Shown: positions 57,471 to 64,000 of the stretch, one piece after another | Layout: every line of letters begins with the position of its first letter | Numbering within the stretch: position 1 is the first letter of the stretch | Source of the DNA: Streptomyces anulatus | Lineage (GTDB): Bacteria > Actinomycetota > Actinomycetes > Streptomycetales > Streptomycetaceae | Assembly: GCF_014650675.1 (NCBI RefSeq) | Contig: NZ_BMVK01000012.1 | Location: 124,001 to 188,000 of the forward strand | Direction: 5' to 3' | DNA length: 64,000 nucleotides | Notes under the pieces: model-generated | Told to the model about the DNA's origin: nothing | The model's input: the letters and a program-made list of their open reading frames with translations, nothing else | Database searches by the model: none | Made by a program: the position numbers and the translations under genes

Positions 57471-58386
57471 TACGCGGAAGCCGGTAGCCCCGAGCACCGC
57501 GAAGCCGCGGGAGCGCGGCGGCCGGCGGCCGGTTTCCCCGGGCCGGATCGCGCTCTACATCACGCTGTCGGTGATCTCGCTGCTGATGGTGGTGCCGTTC
57601 GTCTGGATGGTGATCACCTCCCTCAAGTCGCCGGTGGAGATCGCCTCCCAGGACGCCGGACTCCTGCCCAGCAGCTGGCAGTTCAGCAACTACGTCGACG
57701 CGTTCGAGGCGGCCCCGTTCGCCACCTACGCCCGCAACAGCTTCATCATCGCGATCAGCCACACCGTGCTGAACGTCCTGGTCGCCTCCATGGCCGGGTA
57801 CGCACTGGCGCGGATCAGGTTCCGCGGCAGCGAGGTGATCTTCTACCTGTTCATCGCGGCGCTGATGATCCCGACGTACACGAAGGTGCTGCCGGAGTTC
57901 CTGATCGTCCGCTTCATGCCGCTGGCCGGCGGGAACGACATCCTCGGCCAGGGCGGGAGCGGCTGGCTGGACACCTGGTGGGCCCTGATCATCCCGGGTG
58001 CGGTGACGCCGTTCGCGGTCTTCCTCTTCCGCCAGTTCTACCTCGATCTGCCGGTGGAGCTGGAGGAGGCGGCCCGCCTCGACGGGCTCGGCGAGTTCCG
58101 CATCTACGCCCGGATCATGACGCCGCAGGTCAAGCCGGCGCTCACCACCGTGGCGCTGCTGACCTTCGAGTCGTCCTGGAACAACTTCCTGTGGCCGCTG
58201 CTGGTGACCCGTACGGACAGTCTGCGGGTCATCCAGGTCGGGCTCTCCGTCTTCAAGACGGAGAACGGCACCCAGTGGCACTTCCTGATGGCCGGCACCA
58301 CGCTCGCCACCCTTCCCATGGTCCTTCTCTTCCTCATCGGCCAGCGCTACTTCGTGCAGGGCTTCGCCACCGCCGGTCTCAAGTGA
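57457..58386 (+). CDS. ABC sugar transporter permease 2
   Basis: A 309-residue MalG-type membrane protein with six helices; the EAA loop is LPVELEEAARLDGLGEFRIYARIMTPQVKPAL, and the ending YFVQGFATAGLK is common in this subfamily. GTG at 57457 follows GGGAGG and overlaps the first permease's end by 14 nt. Substrate as for the binding protein. Confidence 0.93.
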   Translation: MATVDTRKPVAPSTAKPRERGGRRPVSPGRIALYITLSVISLLMVVPFVWMVITSLKSPVEIASQDAGLLPSSWQFSNYVDAFEAAPFATYARNSFIIAISHTVLNVLVASMAGYALARIRFRGSEVIFYLFIAALMIPTYTKVLPEFLIVRFMPLAGGNDILGQGGSGWLDTWWALIIPGAVTPFAVFLFRQFYLDLPVELEEAARLDGLGEFRIYARIMTPQVKPALTTVALLTFESSWNNFLWPLLVTRTDSLRVIQVGLSVFKTENGTQWHFLMAGTTLATLPMVLLFLIGQRYFVQGFATAGLK

Positions 58387-58392
58387 CCGGCC

Positions 58393-58438
58393 CCCGGCCC
58401 TCCGTGGCCGGGCACCGCATCCGGCCCTCCGCGGCCGG
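58393..58438 (+). repeat. Two short tandem hairpins inside the operon
   Basis: CCCGGCC-CTCCGT-GGCCGGG (58393-58412) and CCGGCC-CTCCGC-GGCCGG (58421-58438) share the same loop type and are 8 nt apart, in the gap between the permease and SDR genes. They may act in mRNA processing, stability or partial termination. Confidence 0.55.
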
Positions 58439-58458
58439 AAACCGAAAGGGCTTCACCC

Positions 58459-59223
58459 ATGTCTGCTGATCTGCAGGGCTCCCGTGCGCTGGTGACGGGG
58501 GCGGGGCACGGCATCGGCCGCGCCATCGCTCTCGCCCTGGCCGAGGCCGGCGCCGACGTCGCCGTGCACTACCACTCCTCCGCCGACCGGGCCGCCGACA
58601 CGGTCTCGGCGATCGAGGCGCTGGGCAGGCGCTCCAAGGCGTTCGCCGCCGACGCGACCGTGACCGCGGACGTGGACCGTCTGGTCGAGGAGGCGGCCGG
58701 CTTCCTCGGCGGACTCGACATCCTGGTCTGCAACGCCGGTCACCTCGTCGGCCGCTCGACCATCGCCGAGATGAGCGACGAACACTTCGACCAGGTGATC
58801 TCCACCAACCTGTCCTCGACGTTCCGCACGGTGCGGGCGGCGCTGCCCCATCTGAAGCGGTCCCCGGCCGGACGCGTCATCACCATGTCCTCGCTCGCCG
58901 CGCACAACGGCGGCGGCCCCGGCTCGGTGGCCTACGCCGCCGCGAAGGCCGGGATCCGCGGCTTCACCAAGGGCCTGGCCAAGGAGCTGGCCGGGACCGG
59001 CATCACGGTCAACGCGGTCGCACCGGGCTTCATCAAGGGCACCGCCTTCCACGACACCTTCACCGCGCCCGCGGCGCAGGAGGCCATGGAAGCGGGCATC
59101 CCGGTCGGCCGGGCGGGCACCCCCGAGGACGTGGCGTCCGCCGTGGTCCATCTGGCCTCGCCCGCGTCGGGCTTCCTGACGGCGACCACGATGGACATCG
59201 ACGGTGGCGTATGGCCGCGTTGA
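58459..59223 (+). CDS. SDR-family oxidoreductase
   Basis: A 254-residue short-chain dehydrogenase/reductase: cofactor motif TGAGHGIG, NAG, catalytic Ser in MSSLAAH, Tyr-x3-Lys in YAAAKAG, and the end DIDGGVW. In uronate-polymer loci an SDR usually reduces the unsaturated or keto uronate made by lyases (DEH or KduD-type step), which fits the neighbours. It could instead oxidise a sugar. AAAGGG lies before the ATG; its stop lies within the next gene. Confidence 0.9.
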   Translation: MSADLQGSRALVTGAGHGIGRAIALALAEAGADVAVHYHSSADRAADTVSAIEALGRRSKAFAADATVTADVDRLVEEAAGFLGGLDILVCNAGHLVGRSTIAEMSDEHFDQVISTNLSSTFRTVRAALPHLKRSPAGRVITMSSLAAHNGGGPGSVAYAAAKAGIRGFTKGLAKELAGTGITVNAVAPGFIKGTAFHDTFTAPAAQEAMEAGIPVGRAGTPEDVASAVVHLASPASGFLTATTMDIDGGVWPR

Positions 59224-61004
59224 GGCGGATCGCGCGGCAGCGCGGCGGCTGGTGGCACGCGTACGTCTGTCCGGCGCACGGGGTGGAGCTGGAGCACGGC
59301 GATCTCCTCGCCGGGGTGTTCCCCGAGGGCGGTGCGCGGTGTGCGCACGGCTGCCGGGTGGACACCGAAGCGGTGCGCGGCGCGTGGCTGGTCCTCTCGC
59401 ACCAGGCCTGGGCCCGCCATCTGCGGGTGCTGGCGCACCGGGGCGAGCGGGCGGAGGCGGTGGAGCGGCTGGGCGAGTACGCCGGCCTGTACGCCGAGCT
59501 GGCCGCCGACCGGCACGGAGAGGCCCAGGCCTGGATGCTGCGCGGCCGGCTCTTCCACCAGGCGCTGACGGACGCCATCTGGGCGGTGAACGTCGGGCAC
59601 GCGGTGATCACCCTCGCGGAGAAGGAGACCGGGGACCTGGCGGCGGTGCTGCCGCTGCTGGAGGCGCTGGAGGAAGCCGCGCTGGAGGCCCGGGACGTGC
59701 TGACCGCCCAGGGTCATCTGGCCTCCAACTACACGGCGTGGCTGAACGCGGCCGGTGTCGCGGCGAGCCGGGCGGCGGCAGCTGTCCGGTCCACGCCCTG
59801 GGAGGGCGCCGGGTGCTGGCTGGAGGGCGAGCACGGGCTGTACGCCCATCTGCGCGTGGCCGTCGCGGACGACGGCTGGGAGTGGGAGGGCAGTACCTAC
59901 TACCACGGCTTCGTGCTGCGGGCCGCGCTGCTGGCGCTGCGCTCCACCGCCCCGTCCGCCCTGCCGACCGACGTGGTGGGCGTGCTGGCCGGGATGACGG
60001 ACGTGCTGGCCTCCGTCGCGACGCCGGGCGGTGTGCTGCCCGCCCTGCACGACGGCCCCTACCGGCGCGACGCCCTCGGTCTTGAGTGGCTGGAACTGAT
60101 CGCGCTGGCCCGGCAGTCGGTGCCGTCGGACGCGCTGGAGGCGGTGGCGGACCGGGTCCGTGCGGAGCTCGGCGAGGCGGACGACGCTCTCGACCGTGAG
60201 CTGGACGGCTGGTTCGCCGGGCCGCCCCTCCCCCGGCGGGCCGCTTGCGACCCGGTCACCGTGTTTCCTTCGACCGGGTACGCGGTGCTGCGGGCGGCGG
60301 GCATCCACGCCCTGGTGGACTTCGGCCCGCACGGCGGATCGCACGGCCACCGGGACAAGCTCTCGCTGTATCTGTACGGCGACACCACCGCGTGGCAGCC
60401 GGACCCGGGCCAGGTGCCGTACGCCCACCCGGAGTTCCGCGACCTGTACACCTCGACGGCGGCCCACCCCGCGTTCCGGGTGGACGGCGCCGAGCAGGCC
60501 GAGTGCGCCGGTGCGCTGACGGCGGCGGACGCCGTCTCGGTGACCGCCGAGGCGACGGAGGCGTACGAGGGTGTCCGGGCGGTCCGCCGGGTGACCGTCG
60601 GCCCGTGCTATCTGGTGGACCTCCTGACGGTGGAGGTCTCGGGCCGGGAGGACCCCCGGGTCACCGCCCAACTGCGGCCCGGCACCGCGCTGGACGTGCA
60701 GGTGCAGGCGGCGGGCCCGGTGCGCACCACCTGGTACGGGGACGAGACGCTGCACGGCTGGCACACGCAGAGCGCCGGGGTGCCGGTGCGCCCCCTCACG
60801 CTGCCGGGTCCCGGTCCGGCGGACGACCCGCAGCGCACCCGGACCCGGGTCGACTTCACGGCCGATGGAGCGCACGTCGTCTTCGCCTCGGTCTACCAGG
60901 CGGCGTCGGCGGGCCCCGCGGTGAGCGAGGTGCGGCTGGACGGTACGGAGCTGACCGTGGAACTGGCGGACGGTTCGATCGCCCGCTTCCGGACGGAGGG
61001 CTGA
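59211..61004 (+). CDS. Heparinase II/III-family polysaccharide lyase
   Basis: A 597-residue protein with an alpha-helical toroid N-part (about 60-320, with WEWEGSTYYHGFVLRAAL containing a likely catalytic Tyr-Tyr-His) and a C-terminal beta-sandwich (about 340-597) whose HGGSHGHRDKLSLYLYG segment is the hallmark HGHxDxLSL motif. No signal peptide, so it acts inside the cell on imported oligosaccharide. The ATG overlaps the SDR stop by 13 nt. The substrate may be oligo-alginate, heparin-like or another uronate oligomer. Confidence 0.85.
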   Translation: MAALRRIARQRGGWWHAYVCPAHGVELEHGDLLAGVFPEGGARCAHGCRVDTEAVRGAWLVLSHQAWARHLRVLAHRGERAEAVERLGEYAGLYAELAADRHGEAQAWMLRGRLFHQALTDAIWAVNVGHAVITLAEKETGDLAAVLPLLEALEEAALEARDVLTAQGHLASNYTAWLNAAGVAASRAAAAVRSTPWEGAGCWLEGEHGLYAHLRVAVADDGWEWEGSTYYHGFVLRAALLALRSTAPSALPTDVVGVLAGMTDVLASVATPGGVLPALHDGPYRRDALGLEWLELIALARQSVPSDALEAVADRVRAELGEADDALDRELDGWFAGPPLPRRAACDPVTVFPSTGYAVLRAAGIHALVDFGPHGGSHGHRDKLSLYLYGDTTAWQPDPGQVPYAHPEFRDLYTSTAAHPAFRVDGAEQAECAGALTAADAVSVTAEATEAYEGVRAVRRVTVGPCYLVDLLTVEVSGREDPRVTAQLRPGTALDVQVQAAGPVRTTWYGDETLHGWHTQSAGVPVRPLTLPGPGPADDPQRTRTRVDFTADGAHVVFASVYQAASAGPAVSEVRLDGTELTVELADGSIARFRTEG

Positions 61005-61007
61005 GAC

Positions 61008-63002
61008 GTGCTGCTCTCGGCGACCCCGCCGCCCGGTCCGCGCCCCGCCCAGGAGACCCGGGTGCGGGAGGAGGCGGCCCGCCACCGCGGGCTGACCCCG
61101 CCCCGCACCCATCCGCTGGCCAGCATCACCTGGCTGGGCCCGGCCGCGTCCAACCCGGCCCTGGCCTACCGGATCGGCGGCGACCCGGCCGATCTCGCGG
61201 AGAGCGTGCGCTGGATCGAGGCGGCGTCACGGCTGCCGCACTGGGGCCGGGCCCATATGCCCGACCACGACCTGGACGCCGGCTGGCTGCTCCACCACCT
61301 GGCGCTCACCCTGCGCTGGATCGGGAACGACCTGCCGGACGACGTGGCCGCGCTGCTCCGGTACAAGCTGCTGATCCAGGGGCGCCGCCTGTACGACTTC
61401 GCGGTGGCGAGCGAGGGCCGCTGGTGGTCGTCCTCGTACTGGCAGAACCACAACTGGATCTGCTACGCGGGTCTGGCGACCGCCGGCTACGTGCTGGGCA
61501 AGGAGGCGTGGACCGAACGGGCGAAGTCGAACCTCGCCACGGTGCTGGACGTGATGCCCGAGGACGGTTCGCACGCGGAGGGGGTCGTCTACTGGCGTTA
61601 CGGAGTCCCGTTCCTGGCGATCCACCTGGATCTGCTGGCGGAGGCCGAGGGCGTCGACTGGTGGGACCGGGGAGGCTTCATGGCGAACACCTTCGACTAC
61701 CGGCTGCACCAGAGCGCGCCCGGCTTCGCGTTCACGGTCGACCACGGCGACTGCCACGACCGGCGCAGCGGCCACAGCGCCGGGCTCTACTACCGGCTGG
61801 CCGCGCAGTACGGCATCGCCGAGGCGCAGTGGCTGGGCGACCTCGCCTCGGGCGAGCTGCTCCGGGCGGAGGCGGAGCACAGCGGGGTACGGCCGGGCAT
61901 CCTGCCGGAGGCGTACCTCGAATACCTCTGGTACGACCCGGCCGTCGTGGCGGCGCGGCCCACCGCGACCCGGGCGTTCTTCCCGGACCTGGGGCTGCTC
62001 GCGGCCCGCACCGGCTGGGACGCCGACGCCACCGCCGTGTCGTTCAAGGCGAGTCCGGGCGGCGGCCACCGGGCCTGGGAGACGAGTGCGAAGCACCGGG
62101 CGGAGCTGGGCCACGAGACCCTGAACCAGGGTCACCACCACCCGGACTCGGGCTCCTTCGTCCTGCTGTCGGGGGGCGCTCACCTCGCCGTGGACGACGG
62201 CTACAGCAACCGCAAGCGGGCGGAACACCACAATCTGCTGCTGGTGGACGGCCAGGGGTACGCGGACGAGGACCGCTACCACGTCTACGAGGGGATTCCC
62301 TTCGAGCGGCAGGCCCGGCAGCGGGACGTGCTGGTGGGCGACGAGGAGGGGTGGGCGCACGCCACGGCGGAGATCGCCGCGATGTACGACCCGGCCCTGG
62401 GGGTCCGCCGGCTGGACCGGACCCTGGTGTTCACCCCGGCGGGGCGGCTGGTGCTCCTGGACCTGGCGGAGTCGGAGGAGCCGCGGGAGTGGACGTTCCT
62501 GCTCCGGACGGACCGGCCGACGGAGGAACACGGCGACGGCAGCCGGCTGATCAGGGCCGGCGAGGCCACCGCCCGGGTGCGGCGGCTGGCCCCGGACGAG
62601 GCGTCGGTGCGTACCGGGGTCATGGAGGTGGAGGCCAATCCGACGTCCAGCACTCCGGAACTGCGGCTCACCCGCACCCTGCACACGCTGGACGTGACCA
62701 CCGCGGCCTCCCGCGCGGGCCTGTTCCTCACCGTCATCACGCCGGACGCCGCATGCCCGGTCGCCGGGGCGGAGTCGGCGGAGTTGTCGGAGGGCTACGG
62801 CGTGCTGTTCGCGGACGGCGAGGAGAGCGTGTTCCTCTCCCCCGTCGCCCGCCGTATCCGGGGTGAGGGCCTCTCGGCGGACGCCGCCGCCGTCCTGCTC
62901 ACCTCCGCAGGAGCCCCGTACGTCGTGGCGGCGACGCGGCTGGAGCTGGCGGGCCGGGTACTCCTGGACGTAACGGATCCGTACACAGGAAAGGTCGGGT
63001 AG
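61008..63002 (+). CDS. Second heparinase II/III-type lyase
   Basis: A 664-residue protein of the same superfamily but a different branch. The helical part has SSSYWQNHNWICYAGLATAGY and EDGSHAEGVVYWRYGVPFLAIHLD; the beta part has NQGHHHPDSGSFVLLSGGAHLAVDDGYSN followed by HHNLLLVDGQGY. This order resembles PL15-type exo-lyases and DUF4962 proteins. No signal peptide. GTG at 61008 follows GGAGGG. The two paralogues share little, so they probably cut different bonds or ends. Confidence 0.84.
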   Translation: MLLSATPPPGPRPAQETRVREEAARHRGLTPPRTHPLASITWLGPAASNPALAYRIGGDPADLAESVRWIEAASRLPHWGRAHMPDHDLDAGWLLHHLALTLRWIGNDLPDDVAALLRYKLLIQGRRLYDFAVASEGRWWSSSYWQNHNWICYAGLATAGYVLGKEAWTERAKSNLATVLDVMPEDGSHAEGVVYWRYGVPFLAIHLDLLAEAEGVDWWDRGGFMANTFDYRLHQSAPGFAFTVDHGDCHDRRSGHSAGLYYRLAAQYGIAEAQWLGDLASGELLRAEAEHSGVRPGILPEAYLEYLWYDPAVVAARPTATRAFFPDLGLLAARTGWDADATAVSFKASPGGGHRAWETSAKHRAELGHETLNQGHHHPDSGSFVLLSGGAHLAVDDGYSNRKRAEHHNLLLVDGQGYADEDRYHVYEGIPFERQARQRDVLVGDEEGWAHATAEIAAMYDPALGVRRLDRTLVFTPAGRLVLLDLAESEEPREWTFLLRTDRPTEEHGDGSRLIRAGEATARVRRLAPDEASVRTGVMEVEANPTSSTPELRLTRTLHTLDVTTAASRAGLFLTVITPDAACPVAGAESAELSEGYGVLFADGEESVFLSPVARRIRGEGLSADAAAVLLTSAGAPYVVAATRLELAGRVLLDVTDPYTGKVG

Positions 63003-63005
63003 ATC

Positions 63006-63647
63006 ATGGGGACCCCTCTTGCCGGGGCGGTGGCGTCGCCGCCCGTTCCGGAAGCCACCCCGTCGGGCTGGCCGACGCTGCTGCGCCGGCTGGAGTTCGT
63101 CGCCTACCCGGCCGCCGCCGGGGCCGCGTTCACCCTGCTGGCGCTGGGTGTGGTGACCTGGCTGCCGGCGCTCGCCGCGATGGGCCGCGCGCTCCAGCGG
63201 TGGCGGGTGGACGGGGACAGCCGCTGCTTCACCAACACGCTGGCCGCCTTCGGCGGGTACTGGCGCGCGCTGTGGCGGCACGGTCTGCTGTCCACGGCCG
63301 TCGCGGGCGTCCTGGCCGCCAACACCGTCTCCCTGCTCGGCCGTTCGGAGGCGTGGACCTTCCCGTTGCTGGCCGCGCAGGTGGGCATCGCGGCGGCGTT
63401 CGTGATCCATCATGTGGCGCTCGCGGCCATGGCGGGCCGGGACCCGGACGGCGGTGTCCGGTCCTGGTCGGCCGGGGCGCTGTCGCTCGGCTTCGGGTCC
63501 CCGGCCCGGGGCACCGCACTGCTCGGCGCGGTGATCTCCGCCGTCCTGCTCTCCCTCGTCGTACCGCTGGGGCCGCTGCTTCTCGGCCCGAGCGTTCCGG
63601 TACTGCTCGCCCTGTCCTTCGCCGATCCCAGGAGGCACACCCCGTGA
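63006..63647 (+). CDS. YesL/DUF624-family membrane protein
   Basis: A 213-residue membrane protein with about five helices. The segment NTLAAFGGYWRALWRHGLLSTAVAGVLAANT and the pattern of helices fit DUF624/YesL, which in Bacillus sits beside rhamnogalacturonan ABC genes and is thought to assist such transporters. It starts 3 nt after the previous stop and its stop overlaps the next start in GTGA, so it is part of the operon. Confidence 0.8.
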   Translation: MGTPLAGAVASPPVPEATPSGWPTLLRRLEFVAYPAAAGAAFTLLALGVVTWLPALAAMGRALQRWRVDGDSRCFTNTLAAFGGYWRALWRHGLLSTAVAGVLAANTVSLLGRSEAWTFPLLAAQVGIAAAFVIHHVALAAMAGRDPDGGVRSWSAGALSLGFGSPARGTALLGAVISAVLLSLVVPLGPLLLGPSVPVLLALSFADPRRHTP

Positions 63648-64000
63648 CCCGTCTTCCGCGCACCGCCCTGGCCGCCGCGCTCGTCGCCGGCCTCTCCCCG
63701 CTCGTCGTGACCACGCCCTCGGCCGCCGCCCCGGCGGCGAGCGCGTACTACGTGTCGCCGTCCGGCAGTGACGCCAACGCCGGTACGTCGGCGGGCGCCC
63801 CGCTGGCCACGATCCAGAAGGCGGTGGATCTGGCTCCGTCGGGCGCGGTGGTGAACCTGGCCGCGGGCACCTACCGGCAGGACGTGGTGACCGCGCGGGC
63901 CGGGGTCACCATCACCGGGCCGTCGAACGCCGTCGTCAAGGGCGCGGGCGACGCCCGGATCATCCAGGTCCGGCACGACAGCACGACGCTCAGCGGCTTC
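63644..64000 (+). CDS. Secreted right-handed beta-helix protein, N-terminal part
   Basis: Only 119 codons are in the window; the gene continues past the end. A signal peptide (RLPRTALAAALVAGLSPL, cut near ASA) is followed by AYYVSPSGSDANAGTSAGAP and LATIQKAVDLAPSGAVVNLAAGTY, the opening of a PL6/PL9-like or DUF1565 beta-helix. Likely the extracellular lyase that starts polymer breakdown. AGGAGG precedes the GTG. Confidence 0.8.
   Translation, partial: MTRLPRTALAAALVAGLSPLVVTTPSAAAPAASAYYVSPSGSDANAGTSAGAPLATIQKAVDLAPSGAVVNLAAGTYRQDVVTARAGVTITGPSNAVVKGAGDARIIQVRHDSTTLSGF

Overview
This 64 kb window is chromosomal DNA from a Streptomyces or close relative. The reasons are very high GC at third codon positions, frequent GTG and TTG starts, TTA leucine codons confined to two genes, a geosmin synthase, an NsdA-like differentiation regulator, a type B L31 / cysteine-free L33 pair, an AA10 chitin monooxygenase with a DasR-type site, and Tat/Sec-exported enzymes. 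No rRNA, tRNA, CRISPR array, transposase or prophage was seen. All calls come from reading the sequence; no database search was run.

Layout. 0-2 kb: end of a membrane protein (probably a PTS permease), HPr, a small tyrosine phosphatase and signal peptidase I. 2-13 kb: small housekeeping and accessory genes, including two DinB-fold proteins, an epoxide hydrolase, a secreted TNT-domain (NADase toxin fold) protein with a tightly coupled 77-aa partner, a single-domain AA10 LPMO, a WYL regulator divergent from a DinB gene, a VanZ protein with a repeated Lys/Ala tail, a TPR protein and a DUF1275 protein. 13-24 kb: alternative ribosomal proteins, a PAS-SpoIIE phosphatase, an NsdA-like regulator divergent from a TTA-containing phosphotransferase-fold gene, a secreted lytic transglycosylase, geosmin synthase, and an MFS/TetR operon. 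24-35 kb: a lipid/acyl-CoA block (crotonase, DUF35 protein, two thiolase-fold proteins without an evident nucleophile Cys, acyl-CoA ligase), a decayed padR next to an APC permease, a tandem alpha/beta-hydrolase fusion, and an orphan paaK. 35-44 kb: a polar amino acid ABC importer, a NarL-type two-component system, and a MacB/FtsX-type ABC exporter. 44-54 kb: two more acyl-CoA ligases, a TTA-containing penicillin-acylase-family enzyme, a second phosphotransferase-fold gene, a nitronate monooxygenase, and a serine hydrolase.

54-64 kb (running off the end) is a polysaccharide-utilisation locus: a LacI regulator, ABC sugar importer (Tat-lipoprotein binding protein plus two permeases), SDR reductase, two different heparinase II/III-type proteins, a YesL/DUF624 membrane protein and the start of a secreted beta-helix protein. 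The gene set fits uptake and breakdown of a uronic-acid polymer; the substrate is not fixed by sequence.

The most distinctive signals are: two nearly identical palindromic operators 23 kb apart, each upstream of a minus-strand lipid-metabolism operon; TTA (bldA) codons in exactly two genes, one at codon 3; the TNT toxin-fold / small-partner pair; the tandem hydrolase fusion; and the LacI-controlled polysaccharide locus with three operator-like sites.
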